DNA of 14,528 nucleotides. Origin: CALKYB01 sp964510575 (lineage in GTDB: Bacteria > Bdellovibrionota_C > UBA2361 > SZUA-149 > CALKYB01). The notes beneath the pieces are model-generated. The model worked only from the letters and a program-made list of their open reading frames with translations. It made no database searches and was not told the DNA's origin. Shown piece after piece: positions 7,671 through 14,500 of the stretch. The position numbers were made by a program, and so were the translations under genes. The stretch is taken from the NCBI GenBank assembly GCA_964510575.1, contig CAZECN010000051.1, forward strand, positions 1 to 14,528. Reading direction: 5' to 3'. The stretch's first letter is position 1, and every line of letters starts with the position of its first letter.

Positions 7671-8393
7671 ATGAAATCAGAAATTGAAGGGCGCACAGCG
7701 CTGGTAACTGGGGCTAATAGAGGTATTGGTAAAGCAATAGTTGAATCCTTAATTAGCCACGGAGCGAAGAAAGTATACACCGCTGTTCGTTCTTTGGATA
7801 AAGCTGATTCTCTTGTCAAAGCCCATGGGGATAGAGTTTCTCCAATTCTAATTGATTTAAATAAGCCTGAAAGTATTAAGACTGCCGCTAAAACAGCTAC
7901 TGATGTGGACCTTGTGATTAACAATGCTGGCATACTTAATGTCTGCGACCCACTTTCTGACTCCACGATAGAGTCATTTAAGGACGAGCTTGAAGTAAAT
8001 GTTTATGGATTGATTCGAATGGCTCAATCTTTCGTGCCTGTGCTTGAAAATAATGGAGAGGGTGTATTCGTTCAGCTCAACTCTGTTGCGTCCCTTAGAA
8101 GTTTTGCCGATTTTAGTACTTACTGTGCTTCTAAAGCTGCGGCCTACTCATTCACGCAGGCTCTGAAGGATAAACTCCAGGAAAAAGGAATTGCAGTGAT
8201 TAGCGTTCACCCTGGTCCGATAGAAACTGATATGGCTAAAACTATTGGTATGGAGGGTGAGCCTGTGTCAGTTGTTTCAGAAGATATCATTGATGCTATT
8301 AACTCCAGTCGCCAGCATGTTTTTCCAGACACTATGGCTAAAGACTTTTGGAAAGCTTATCAGCCTTTCGCTGAAGGTGTGGTTGAGGGATAA
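7671..8393 (+). CDS. SDR family NAD(P)-dependent oxidoreductase
   Basis: A 240-residue classical short-chain dehydrogenase. Motifs: TGANRGIG (residues 13-20, dinucleotide binding), D62 after strand 3, NNAG (84-87), N110, S138, Y151-C-A-S-K155 (catalytic Tyr/Lys) and HPGPIETDMAK (180-190). Length and order are standard, and all catalytic residues are present. Several ATGs lie close together; 7671 is chosen because GGAG (7661-7664) is well placed for it, while the longer start at 7659 has no ribosome binding site. R40 after strand 2 with no acidic residue at its end suggests NADP(H), as inference. Substrate cannot be told. It is flanked by a terminator upstream and a long spacer downstream, so it looks monocistronic. 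Confidence 0.92.
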   Translation: MKSEIEGRTALVTGANRGIGKAIVESLISHGAKKVYTAVRSLDKADSLVKAHGDRVSPILIDLNKPESIKTAAKTATDVDLVINNAGILNVCDPLSDSTIESFKDELEVNVYGLIRMAQSFVPVLENNGEGVFVQLNSVASLRSFADFSTYCASKAAAYSFTQALKDKLQEKGIAVISVHPGPIETDMAKTIGMEGEPVSVVSEDIIDAINSSRQHVFPDTMAKDFWKAYQPFAEGVVEG

Positions 8394-8582
8394 GGGCACT
8401 GTTCAGTAGAAGTGTTTCTAGCTGAGAGTCTTCTAGAGAGATGAGAGAGCATTTGATACACCTAGCTCCTAGGGGTCCTAACTTATTCAAGGTCGTGAAT
8501 CGCATTTTAATAATGTAGTTGGTTCCACTGCTTGCCCTTTAGTTTATCCTAAAACCATTGTAAAACTAGATTAAAATCATCT

Positions 8583-8632
8583 CTGAGAAAGAGAGAAAGC
8601 CGTCTTTGGGCTCAGAAGTTTTCCTTTTTTTT
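8583..8632 (+). terminator. possible terminator for the SDR transcript
   Basis: CTGAG (8583-8587) pairs with CTCAG (8611-8615), with an inner AAAG/CTTT pair, and a T-rich tail (8619-8632) follows. The loop is large and the stem is about 190 nt after the SDR stop, so the assignment is tentative. Confidence 0.35.
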
Positions 8633-8742
8633 AACTTCAATTGAGCCGAGAGAGTTGGCTACCGGTAGAAGGTTTATCAGTGGTTGGTTTTCTCGGAGCG
8701 GGGGTTTCTCGCGTTGTTAGTTGTTTTGGGAAATCCCCAAAC

Positions 8743-8755
8743 TTCAACAACAACA
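8743..8755 (+). promoter_or_regulatory. CAA-rich leader TTCAACAACAACA (copy 2)
   Basis: Identical 13-mer to 3947-3959, here 27 nt before the chosen GTG start and just upstream of its AAGAGGAAG ribosome binding site. Its position relative to that site also supports GTG 8770 as the start. Confidence 0.4.
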
Positions 8756-8769
8756 TAAGAGGAAGTAAA

Positions 8770-9138
8770 GTGGATACAAATCCATTTCTATTAGAGCTCC
8801 CAGAGCTGCGAAATGCAGTTCAGCCCCTGGTTCTGTTTCCGGAAGGAATACAGGACGCCTTTGAAAATTATCCTGATTTACTTTTCAGGATAGCGCATAT
8901 GCGTTTGCTGGCAGTTTTGGATGTCCGGTACATTGGTCAAGTGGACCCTATTATCTTAAGGGATGATCAGGTTGCCACTTTGATCAGAGATACTGGCTAT
9001 CTTGAAACTGCGCCTGGCTTTTTGAACTTTCTCAAGGAGACACCCGATAAGTATTTTATCGGTGACATGAGTCTCCTAGTTCTGATTGAACGAGTTTTCG
9101 AACTAGTTCGCCAGATTGAGCAAAAATCCAGTAGTTAA
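8770..9138 (+). CDS. hypothetical protein, 122 residues
   Basis: Not recognised. GTG 8770 is preferred over TTG 8641 because AAGAGGAAG (8757-8765) sits right before it and because the leader matches that of the 3977 gene; the TTG start has no such site. The product is mostly helical in appearance, with Leu/Ile heptad-like spacing, no signal peptide and no membrane segment (for example LELPELRNAVQPLVLF, YPDLLFRIAHMRLLAVL, LLVLIERVFELVRQIEQK), and ends in a Lys/Ser tail. It could be a small cytoplasmic protein or a subunit of something encoded elsewhere. A frame overlapping its end (9116-9373) is not credited, because its last part lies in a repeated element. Confidence 0.6.
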   Translation: MDTNPFLLELPELRNAVQPLVLFPEGIQDAFENYPDLLFRIAHMRLLAVLDVRYIGQVDPIILRDDQVATLIRDTGYLETAPGFLNFLKETPDKYFIGDMSLLVLIERVFELVRQIEQKSSS

Positions 9139-9321
9139 TTTTCATTTAGCAGGGGGATTAGGCTTCGGGTTCATTATGTGGTTTTGCTGTGTTTTGAACC
9201 CGGAGTCTTCTCTTTTCTTGCAGCTGAGACTTTCAATATTTACCTGTCTTGCCCGGATTGAAGACGAAATGTTGTCGAATCAATCTGTGAAGAGTCTTGA
9301 ATTTTACCATTACTTCAGCAT

Positions 9322-9386
9322 CTTACGAGAGTATTTTGCAGATATACTCACTAGGTTATTATGGAAAAAGTAGAGTGCTATAGATC
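9322..9386 (+). mobile_element. MITE-like element, copy A (right half only)
   Basis: CTTACGAGAGTAT, CACTAGGTTATTATGG and AAAAAGTAGAGTGCTATAGATC match the right halves of the copies at 9586-9724 and 11027-11202 in the same order and orientation. The expected left end is not recognisable, so this copy is truncated or decayed. Confidence 0.55.
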
Positions 9387-9585
9387 CAGTCTTTTAGGGC
9401 CATTACCGAGCGATATGTCTCGGCTTCAAATAAGGGACTGTAGTTGCCGAGGTAGGATCAGGCTGGACTGGTTAGTCTGATTATGTGTAAGGCAGGACCT
9501 TTCTCTATCTGGAGCTTTCTAGGTTTTTTATTCTAGTCTCAGAGAATGGTTCTTCTGACTTTGCAGGTATGAAAATACTTGAATT

Positions 9586-9724
9586 GATCTGTAGCTTCCC
9601 AACTTTTGGACCTTACCCTGATACAGACTTATGAGAGCTAGTTTGACTATACTTATATATTTACGAGAATATTGTCAGACTCAGTCACTAGATTTTCATG
9701 AAAAAAATAGGGGAGTTGCAGATC
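9586..9724 (+). mobile_element. MITE-like element, copy B, with 7-bp target duplication
   Basis: A 139-bp segment begins GATCTGTAGC and ends GTTGCAGATC. The outer ~24 bp of the two ends are imperfect inverted repeats. It is flanked by a perfect TTGAATT direct repeat (9579-9585 and 9725-9731). It has no coding capacity. Internal blocks GATACAGACTTATG, GAGCTAGTTTGA, TTACGAGAATA and TCACTAG recur in copy C at matching places. Confidence 0.65.
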
Positions 9725-9785
9725 TTGAATTTATTTTTTTTGCTCAAAGAGCATTCTGGGTGCTGGAAAAGTAAAATGCTTGAAG

Positions 9786-10247
9786 CTAACCAAGGCGTTT
9801 AAGCCTTAGGAGTTGATCGTGCAGGGAGGAGAGAAAGTTAGAGCGATCTTTGTTTGAAAAAGGTGGTGGCCCTCCCACTTGTTCACCACCAGCTCTCAAG
9901 TCCTCCATTATAGCTCGGGTTGCAAGAGCTGCTCCAATTGAATTTTCCGTAAAGGGTATACCGTTAGATGCAATTACAGTGGCTTTAGCTTTTAGGCATC
10001 TGTCAGCCAGAGGGATGTCTGAAGTTATGACTACAGAGTGTTGATTAGCTTGCTCAGCGATGAAATCATCAGCGGCATCAAAATCTTCACTGACCTGAAT
10101 CAGTTTAACCAGAGAGCTTTCTGAAACCTTCATGAAGCTGTTGGCTACTATTGAAACCTTTACCTGGTGTCTAAGAGCAACCTTATAGATTTCGTTTTTG
10201 ACGGGGCAGGAGTCTGCGTCGACCAGAATGTGGAGATCGCTTTTCAT
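9786..10247 (-). CDS. yaiI: YaiI/YqxD (UPF0178, DUF188) family protein
   Basis: A 153-residue protein with the usual family length and motifs: ILVDADSCPVKNEIYKVA at the N-terminus (D9/D11-type acidic cluster), IVANSF, DFDAADDFIAEQA, SVVITSDIPLADRCLKAKATVIASNG, FTENSIGAALATR and GEQVGGPPPFSNKDRSNF at the C-terminus. The family has a PIN-like fold with a conserved acidic cluster, and its biological role is not established as far as I know. The start at 10247 leads straight into the first conserved strand; the ribosome binding site is weak. It stands alone in otherwise non-coding DNA. An 11-G run lies ~105 bp upstream of its start. Confidence 0.93.
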   Translation of the reverse strand: MKSDLHILVDADSCPVKNEIYKVALRHQVKVSIVANSFMKVSESSLVKLIQVSEDFDAADDFIAEQANQHSVVITSDIPLADRCLKAKATVIASNGIPFTENSIGAALATRAIMEDLRAGGEQVGGPPPFSNKDRSNFLSSLHDQLLRLKRLG

Positions 10248-10351
10248 GAATTATCCAATAAGAGGAGGGTTTTCAGTGAGTATTCTATTCTATGATGGAG
10301 GAGATCGGTAGTATTTTTATAAGCTTGGATCTCTCTGGATGGTTGAGAAAT

Positions 10352-10362
10352 GGGGGGGGGGG
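10352..10362. repeat. homopolymeric run of 11 G
   Basis: Eleven consecutive G followed by AGG, unique in the window, in intergenic DNA about 105 bp upstream of the minus-strand yaiI start. Runs of this length slip readily in replication and in sequencing. Confidence 0.9.
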
Positions 10363-10525
10363 AGGTTTTTGAATCCAACAACATTAATAACTCATGGGCC
10401 TAACGGCTAATTAAATGTTCTACTTTTCCTACATACTCAGGCTGTGAGGAGAGTTAGTATTAGAATTGAAGGGACACAAAAAACCCTTAAACGAACCTTT
10501 GCCTTTCGATTGAAGACCCCTGACA

Positions 10526-10554
10526 GGATGCAAGTGGGTATTCCACTTGCATCC
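10526..10554. repeat. perfect 12-bp inverted repeat with 5-nt loop
   Basis: GGATGCAAGTGG (10526-10537), GTATT loop, CCACTTGCATCC (10543-10554). The stem is perfect and stable on both strands but has no T-run on either side, so it is not a standard terminator. It lies about 55 nt past the end of the minus-strand pseudogene, and could be a 3' processing stem, a REP-like unit or a protein site. Confidence 0.75.
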
Positions 10555-10608
10555 AGGCCTAGTTCAGGAAAAGTTATCGACTCTCTATTCCTTTTAGAAC
10601 CGTTACTC

Positions 10609-11026
10609 CTATTTCAAAGTGGTGAGGGGATATAAGGATATAAAAGGAGCATCTTCGCGAACAGCCTTATATAGAGCCTCTCTGATTTGAGATTTGCTTG
10701 CAGTAGTAAATTTATTAAGACAAACTTGCGAATCTTGTTTGCCTAATTTTTCGGTCACAATATCGATTGATTCTTCCAATGATTTAGCAAGGACTAGTTT
10801 CAGATATTTTCGCTAGGTGGTTGAATCACTATCTTTGTCTAGCGAGAACTCTTCTGGTAGCAGGTTAAATTCAAGTTTAACATCGATCTCCAGCCTATAA
10901 CGATTTTGGTCGGATAATCTAGTAAATTCACGGAGGCTAGTAGCCATAGAGCTGCGCTGACGGTTACCATCAAGTACTTTTACAGAACTAAACTGCGCCA
11001 GTGGAAGTCTGATTTTCTTTTCCAGA
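10609..11026 (-). pseudogene. degenerate minus-strand gene interrupted by a MITE-like element
   Basis: On the minus strand one frame is open from the element's left edge (about 11026) to a stop at 10609-10611, broken only by one amber codon (10813-10815). It encodes about 140 protein-like codons (KKIRLPLAQFSSVKVLDGN, SLREFTRLSDQNRYRLEID, then LAKSLEESIDIVTEKLGKQ, SQIREALYKAVRED). On the other side of element copy C, an ATG at 11219 (minus) follows AGAGGGG, and removing the element would place it ~10 bp before this coding stretch, though one base out of frame. I read this as a small gene split by insertion just after its start, then decayed. The product is not recognised. It could instead be a chance open frame. 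Confidence 0.4.
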
Positions 11027-11202
11027 ATCTGTAGCCCCTCTGCTTTTTAACTTACCTTTGAACCTACCCTTGATACAGATTTATGGGAGCTAATTTGAGT
11101 ATGACTAGATACTTACGAGAATACTTTAAGACCCATTCACTAGGTCATTATGGAAAAAGTAGGGGGGCTACAGATTATGGAAAAAGTAGGGGGGCTACAG
11201 AT
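11027..11202 (+). mobile_element. MITE-like element, copy C, with duplicated right end
   Basis: It starts ATCTGTAGCCCCTCTGC and ends GGGGGGCTACAGAT; the two ends are inverted repeats over about 23 bp with few mismatches. The internal part matches copy B. Flanks TTCCAGA (11020-11026) and TTGCAGA (11203-11209) agree at 6 of 7 positions, consistent with a decayed 7-bp target duplication. Without the 27-bp end duplication the element is 149 bp, close to copy B. It lacks coding capacity. Confidence 0.62.
11147..11200. repeat. perfect 27-bp tandem duplication at the element's right end
   Basis: The 27-bp unit at 11147-11173, running from ATTATGGAAAAAG to GGGGGCTACAG, is repeated without change at 11174-11200. 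It duplicates the terminal inverted repeat of the element. Confidence 0.95.
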
Positions 11203-11321
11203 TTGCAGATTTGACTCATCTAGCCCCTCTATTTTCGGAACTTATCTCGAGGCCTTTAACAACGAGTGTTGCACTTAATCATTGAATCCAGGGGAGTAGT
11301 AAGGTTAGTAGTGGTGCGAGA

Positions 11322-11348
11322 GATTTTTTTCTAAATCTAGAAAAAATC
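11322..11348. repeat. AT-rich hairpin
   Basis: GATTTTTTTCTA (11322-11333) and TAGAAAAAATC (11338-11348) are complementary over 11 pairs with one extra T. The stem is long but almost all A/T. It lies about 165 bp before the large glycoside hydrolase gene. Confidence 0.45.
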
Positions 11349-11442
11349 ACTAAAGTTTACCCAAAAAATTGCCGAATACTATCAATGTCATGCTGAATTC
11401 TGAGTATTCTCTTCGAACCCAGCCCAAGTTTTGCTCATCCTG

Positions 11443-11470
11443 ACTCTTAATATGAACAAATATTAAGAGT
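11443..11470. promoter_or_regulatory. perfect 11-bp inverted repeat, candidate operator for the glycoside hydrolase gene
   Basis: ACTCTTAATAT (11443-11453), GAACAA spacer, ATATTAAGAGT (11460-11470). The perfect symmetry and position about 43 bp before the ATG at 11513 suit a dimeric regulator site overlapping the promoter. There is no T-run, so a terminator is unlikely. Confidence 0.5.
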
Positions 11471-11497
11471 ACAGAGCTCAAAACAGAATCATTTAAT

Positions 11498-11511
11498 CTA
11501 GAGGCTTCTAG
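11498..11511 (+). promoter_or_regulatory. ribosome binding site inside a small hairpin
   Basis: CTAGA-GGCT-TCTAG is a perfect 5-bp stem whose loop side carries AGAGG, the likely Shine-Dalgarno, 8 nt before the ATG at 11513. Partial masking of the site could dampen translation; the stem is weak and may be chance. Confidence 0.35.
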
Positions 11512-11512
11512 T

Positions 11513-14500
11513 ATGAGGAATCCCGCTCAGGCAATTATTATTTTTCTTCTTTTAATTCCCTTTCCTTCCCTGGCTCAAAACCCTGAGGGGATATTCAACG
11601 GCTTCCTCGATCAGCTTAACGTGCTGGAATGCGAGAACTATTCTTCCACCGATACAAACGTTACTCTGAATATATTCTCCCTGTCTGGAGAGATAATTCA
11701 TCGCTCAAGTTTTATTGTCCCTGCCGCTGGCTCAAGGCACACTATACTTAATTCTATTGTCAACATAACAAACACTTATGGAAACCTGACACTCGACAGT
11801 GATGCAGATAGCCTACTCAGTTGCAGAACTGTTCTCTACGGTGCTAACCCTGAAGATGGAAACAAGAGAAACGACTTCGTTTATGCAATACCTGTCTCAG
11901 CTGGTAGTGCAGGCACGCGTGGAGGACCAGTAACAACTATTCAGAATCTCTCCACCCCTGCAAGTACTTACAACTGGCTGACAATATCTAACTCTTCAAA
12001 CGCTGCTTTCTCTGCCTTCGTGGAGTTCTTTAACTCTGGAGGACAAAAGACAGGTAGCTATACGATCGATAATCTCGGACCTGGCGGCAGACAAGACATC
12101 GCAGTTGAGGAGAACGGTGGTGGTAGCTACTTGATTCACCCGAACAACGAGGCTCAAAACTATAAGGCATACCTTGTTCAATTCGGCTCAGACCCAGCCA
12201 GTGTTTTAAATTATTTCGCCTTCCCTTCTTTCTCTAAAGCTTCTGACTGCGGGGGAGAAATTCTTCAAGCTTCTACTCTGGGAACTGCCCACACACAAAG
12301 CTGGCTTGATCTTGTAAATCTGGAGGGAAGAAACGTTTCAGTTGAGTTGATAATTAGAAATCAGGAAGGGGCTGTTCTGGCGACCAGAAACCATACCCTA
12401 TCACCTAACAGCAGGTTTAACCTTCCCTTTAACTCAATCATTGACCCCAGTGGCAACGGCGGAATTGGCACTGTTGAGCTAGTCTGTCCCTCCTCTACAT
12501 CTGGAGTAACGGCACAGGTTACTCAAGCTGGCTCACATGACGGAAGAGAGACAGCCTGGGCATACGCTGTTCAAAGTTCTAATCAAACAAAAGCTAGTGA
12601 AGGCCAAATCATTGGCTTACCTGTAAATACTTTTCTTAGTTCGCTAAACTGGGTAAAGCTTTTCAACTCCAGTGGTGACGAAATTTTTCAGGACTATTCG
12701 GTACACAACCAGACAGGTAGAAGGGCTCAGAATGATTTTACCAGCGTAGCTAGCGGCGGTAGTGCAGATTTCGAGGCTGGTGCTGCCCTCCCTTCTGACT
12801 CTGTGGGTGCAGTGAGAATAAACGGCTCTGACGAGCAAGCCATTGATGCAAGTGTTCTTAGAACATACCCTGACCGCTTTGGAAGAATTGCTAATATTCT
12901 TTATCTCCCAGGAGAGGTGCTAGGAAGCACAAATTCCAGTAACCCAGACATTGGAGGTGGTGGATCTAACGATAATCCGAATGACACAAACTCAGATCCG
13001 TCCTCTGGAGTCAGTGACTATACCTGCACAGCAACGCAGTCGGGTAATAACGTGGAGTTGTCATTGAGCGGAGTACGCGCTGGCGGCGAAAACCTGTTGA
13101 TCAACGGTGTATGGCGTGCAAGCCTGACCGGCCAAACAAGATACACGGTTACCAACGTCGATACTTCAGCCACCATCGAGATCCGTCTGCGGGGCAACGG
13201 TTACGACGGCCCCGGCGGCTTCGCCGTTGCTACCTGCGAGAGAGCACCGGCTGGTAACACTCCTCCATACGTCACAAGAGCAGTTGTGCGAAACATCTCC
13301 TCAACTGAAATTGAACTAACAATTGATTTGACTATTGAAGGCCGGGCTCGTGTATTTTACGGAGAAGGTGGTAACCGAAATAATATCGAATCAGGAGACA
13401 GTAGATTTGGACAGCAGCATGTCTTTAGAATTGATAATTTAAAACCAGACACTATTTACACCTATCATCTCAACACCTGGACAACAGGTAACAACGAAAA
13501 CCCATACACAACTACTATTCGCTCATTCAAAACACTTGGCAGCTCTTCTTCAAGCAGCTCTTCCTCAAGTAGCTCTTCCTCAGGTGGAGGCAGTGTCAGT
13601 GACTATGCCTGCACAGCAACGCCATCTGGTAATAACATGGTGTTGTCATTGAGCGGAGTACGCGCTGACAACGAAAACCTGTTGATCAACGATGTATGGC
13701 GTGCGAGCCTGACCGGCAAAACAAGGTATACGGTTACCAACATCGATACTTCAGCCACCATTGAGATCCGTCTGCGAGGCAACGGTTACGACGGCCCTAG
13801 CGGCTTCGCCGTCGCTACTTGTGAACGAGCACCGGCTGGAACAAATCCAAGGTTTGATCCAACAGTATTACCCATTCCAGAAAATGGTGTTTATCATGGC
13901 GTTAGTACTATTTTTCATGATTCGCCCAATCGTTTTGCATACGCTAACCGCTTAGAAGCACTTGCCGATTTTGAAAAATCAGTTTACCAAACTAATACAA
14001 ATTCAAAACGTGTCAAGCTTGACCGTCAATTCTATCGCTGGGATAGCTTCTTAACTCGCAATGGCGACGGCGAAGATCTTCACGCATATATACGTGCGAC
14101 CTCAGCACTTGGGCGTACACCCGTTGCCTCAGTTAACCCTATTACGGCCGGTGGATCAGCGCTTGTATGCCCTGACGGATCAGGCAAACTAGCGTGGGCC
14201 TGTATTGCGGACGGTCAATTTGATGATGATATTATTAATATGGCTCAGAAAATCAGAGACTCCGGCATATCACCTTTTATCTTTAGTTTTCATCATGAGC
14301 CAGAAGATGAAATTCGCTGCAGGGCATCGGATGTCTGTATGGGCACAGAAGCAGATTATATTGCTGCATGGCGGCATGTCGTAGACTTATTCCGCGAACA
14401 ACAAGCAGATAATGTCGATTTTATGTGGATTATGCGCGGCCGTACTTTTGGAGAATCTGTACCATTCGATCTACCAAATGCTGAAGACCTCTACCCTGGT

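Larger units (their letters stand above)
8394..8769. other. spacer between SDR and 122-residue unknown gene
   Basis: No convincing gene. The frame of the next gene is open back to a TTG at 8641, but the better ribosome binding site lies at 8757-8765, so 8641-8769 is treated as leader. The spacer contains a short CCTAG/CTAGG inverted repeat near 8460-8475, the terminator-like stem at 8583-8632 and the second CAA-rich leader. Confidence 0.5.
9139..9785. other. gene-free stretch with repeated elements and hairpins
   Basis: Holds the right half of one inverted-repeat element (9322-9386) and one full copy (9586-9724). Between them is CCGAG/CTCGG (9405-9422), a clear 5-bp hairpin, and a more distant CCAGTC (9386-9391)/GACTGG (9466-9471) pair that could enclose it. 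That would be compatible with a small structured RNA, but nothing proves one. No protein gene is supported. Confidence 0.5.
10248..10608. other. gene-free stretch upstream of yaiI
   Basis: Nothing here looks like a credible protein; the GTG-initiated frame at 10444-10635 runs straight across a 12-bp hairpin and overlaps the opposite-strand pseudogene. It contains the 11-G run (10352-10362) and the strong hairpin (10526-10554). The yaiI promoter should lie in 10250-10350 on the minus strand, but no clear boxes were found. Confidence 0.5.

Noticed and set aside
8641..8769. TTG start extending the 122-residue gene by 43 residues
   Set aside because: No ribosome binding site for TTG; a strong one and a leader shared with another gene mark GTG 8770.
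9116..9373. 85-residue TTG-initiated frame overlapping the 122-residue gene
   Set aside because: No ribosome binding site, poor start, odd composition, and its C-terminal part (LREYFADILTRLLWKK) is the right half of a repeated non-coding element.
9732..9755. TTTTTTTTGCTCAAAGAGCA as a terminator for yaiI
   Set aside because: The hairpin is real, but on the yaiI (minus) strand it is followed by A residues, not T; the T-run is on the wrong side for either direction.
10444..10635. 63-residue GTG-initiated frame
   Set aside because: Crosses a perfect 12-bp hairpin, overlaps the opposite-strand degenerate gene and resembles no protein.
11996..12838. Two minus-strand frames (11996-12181, 12644-12838) inside the glycoside hydrolase gene
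   Set aside because: Shadows of a continuous 1005-codon frame with signal peptide and conserved domains.
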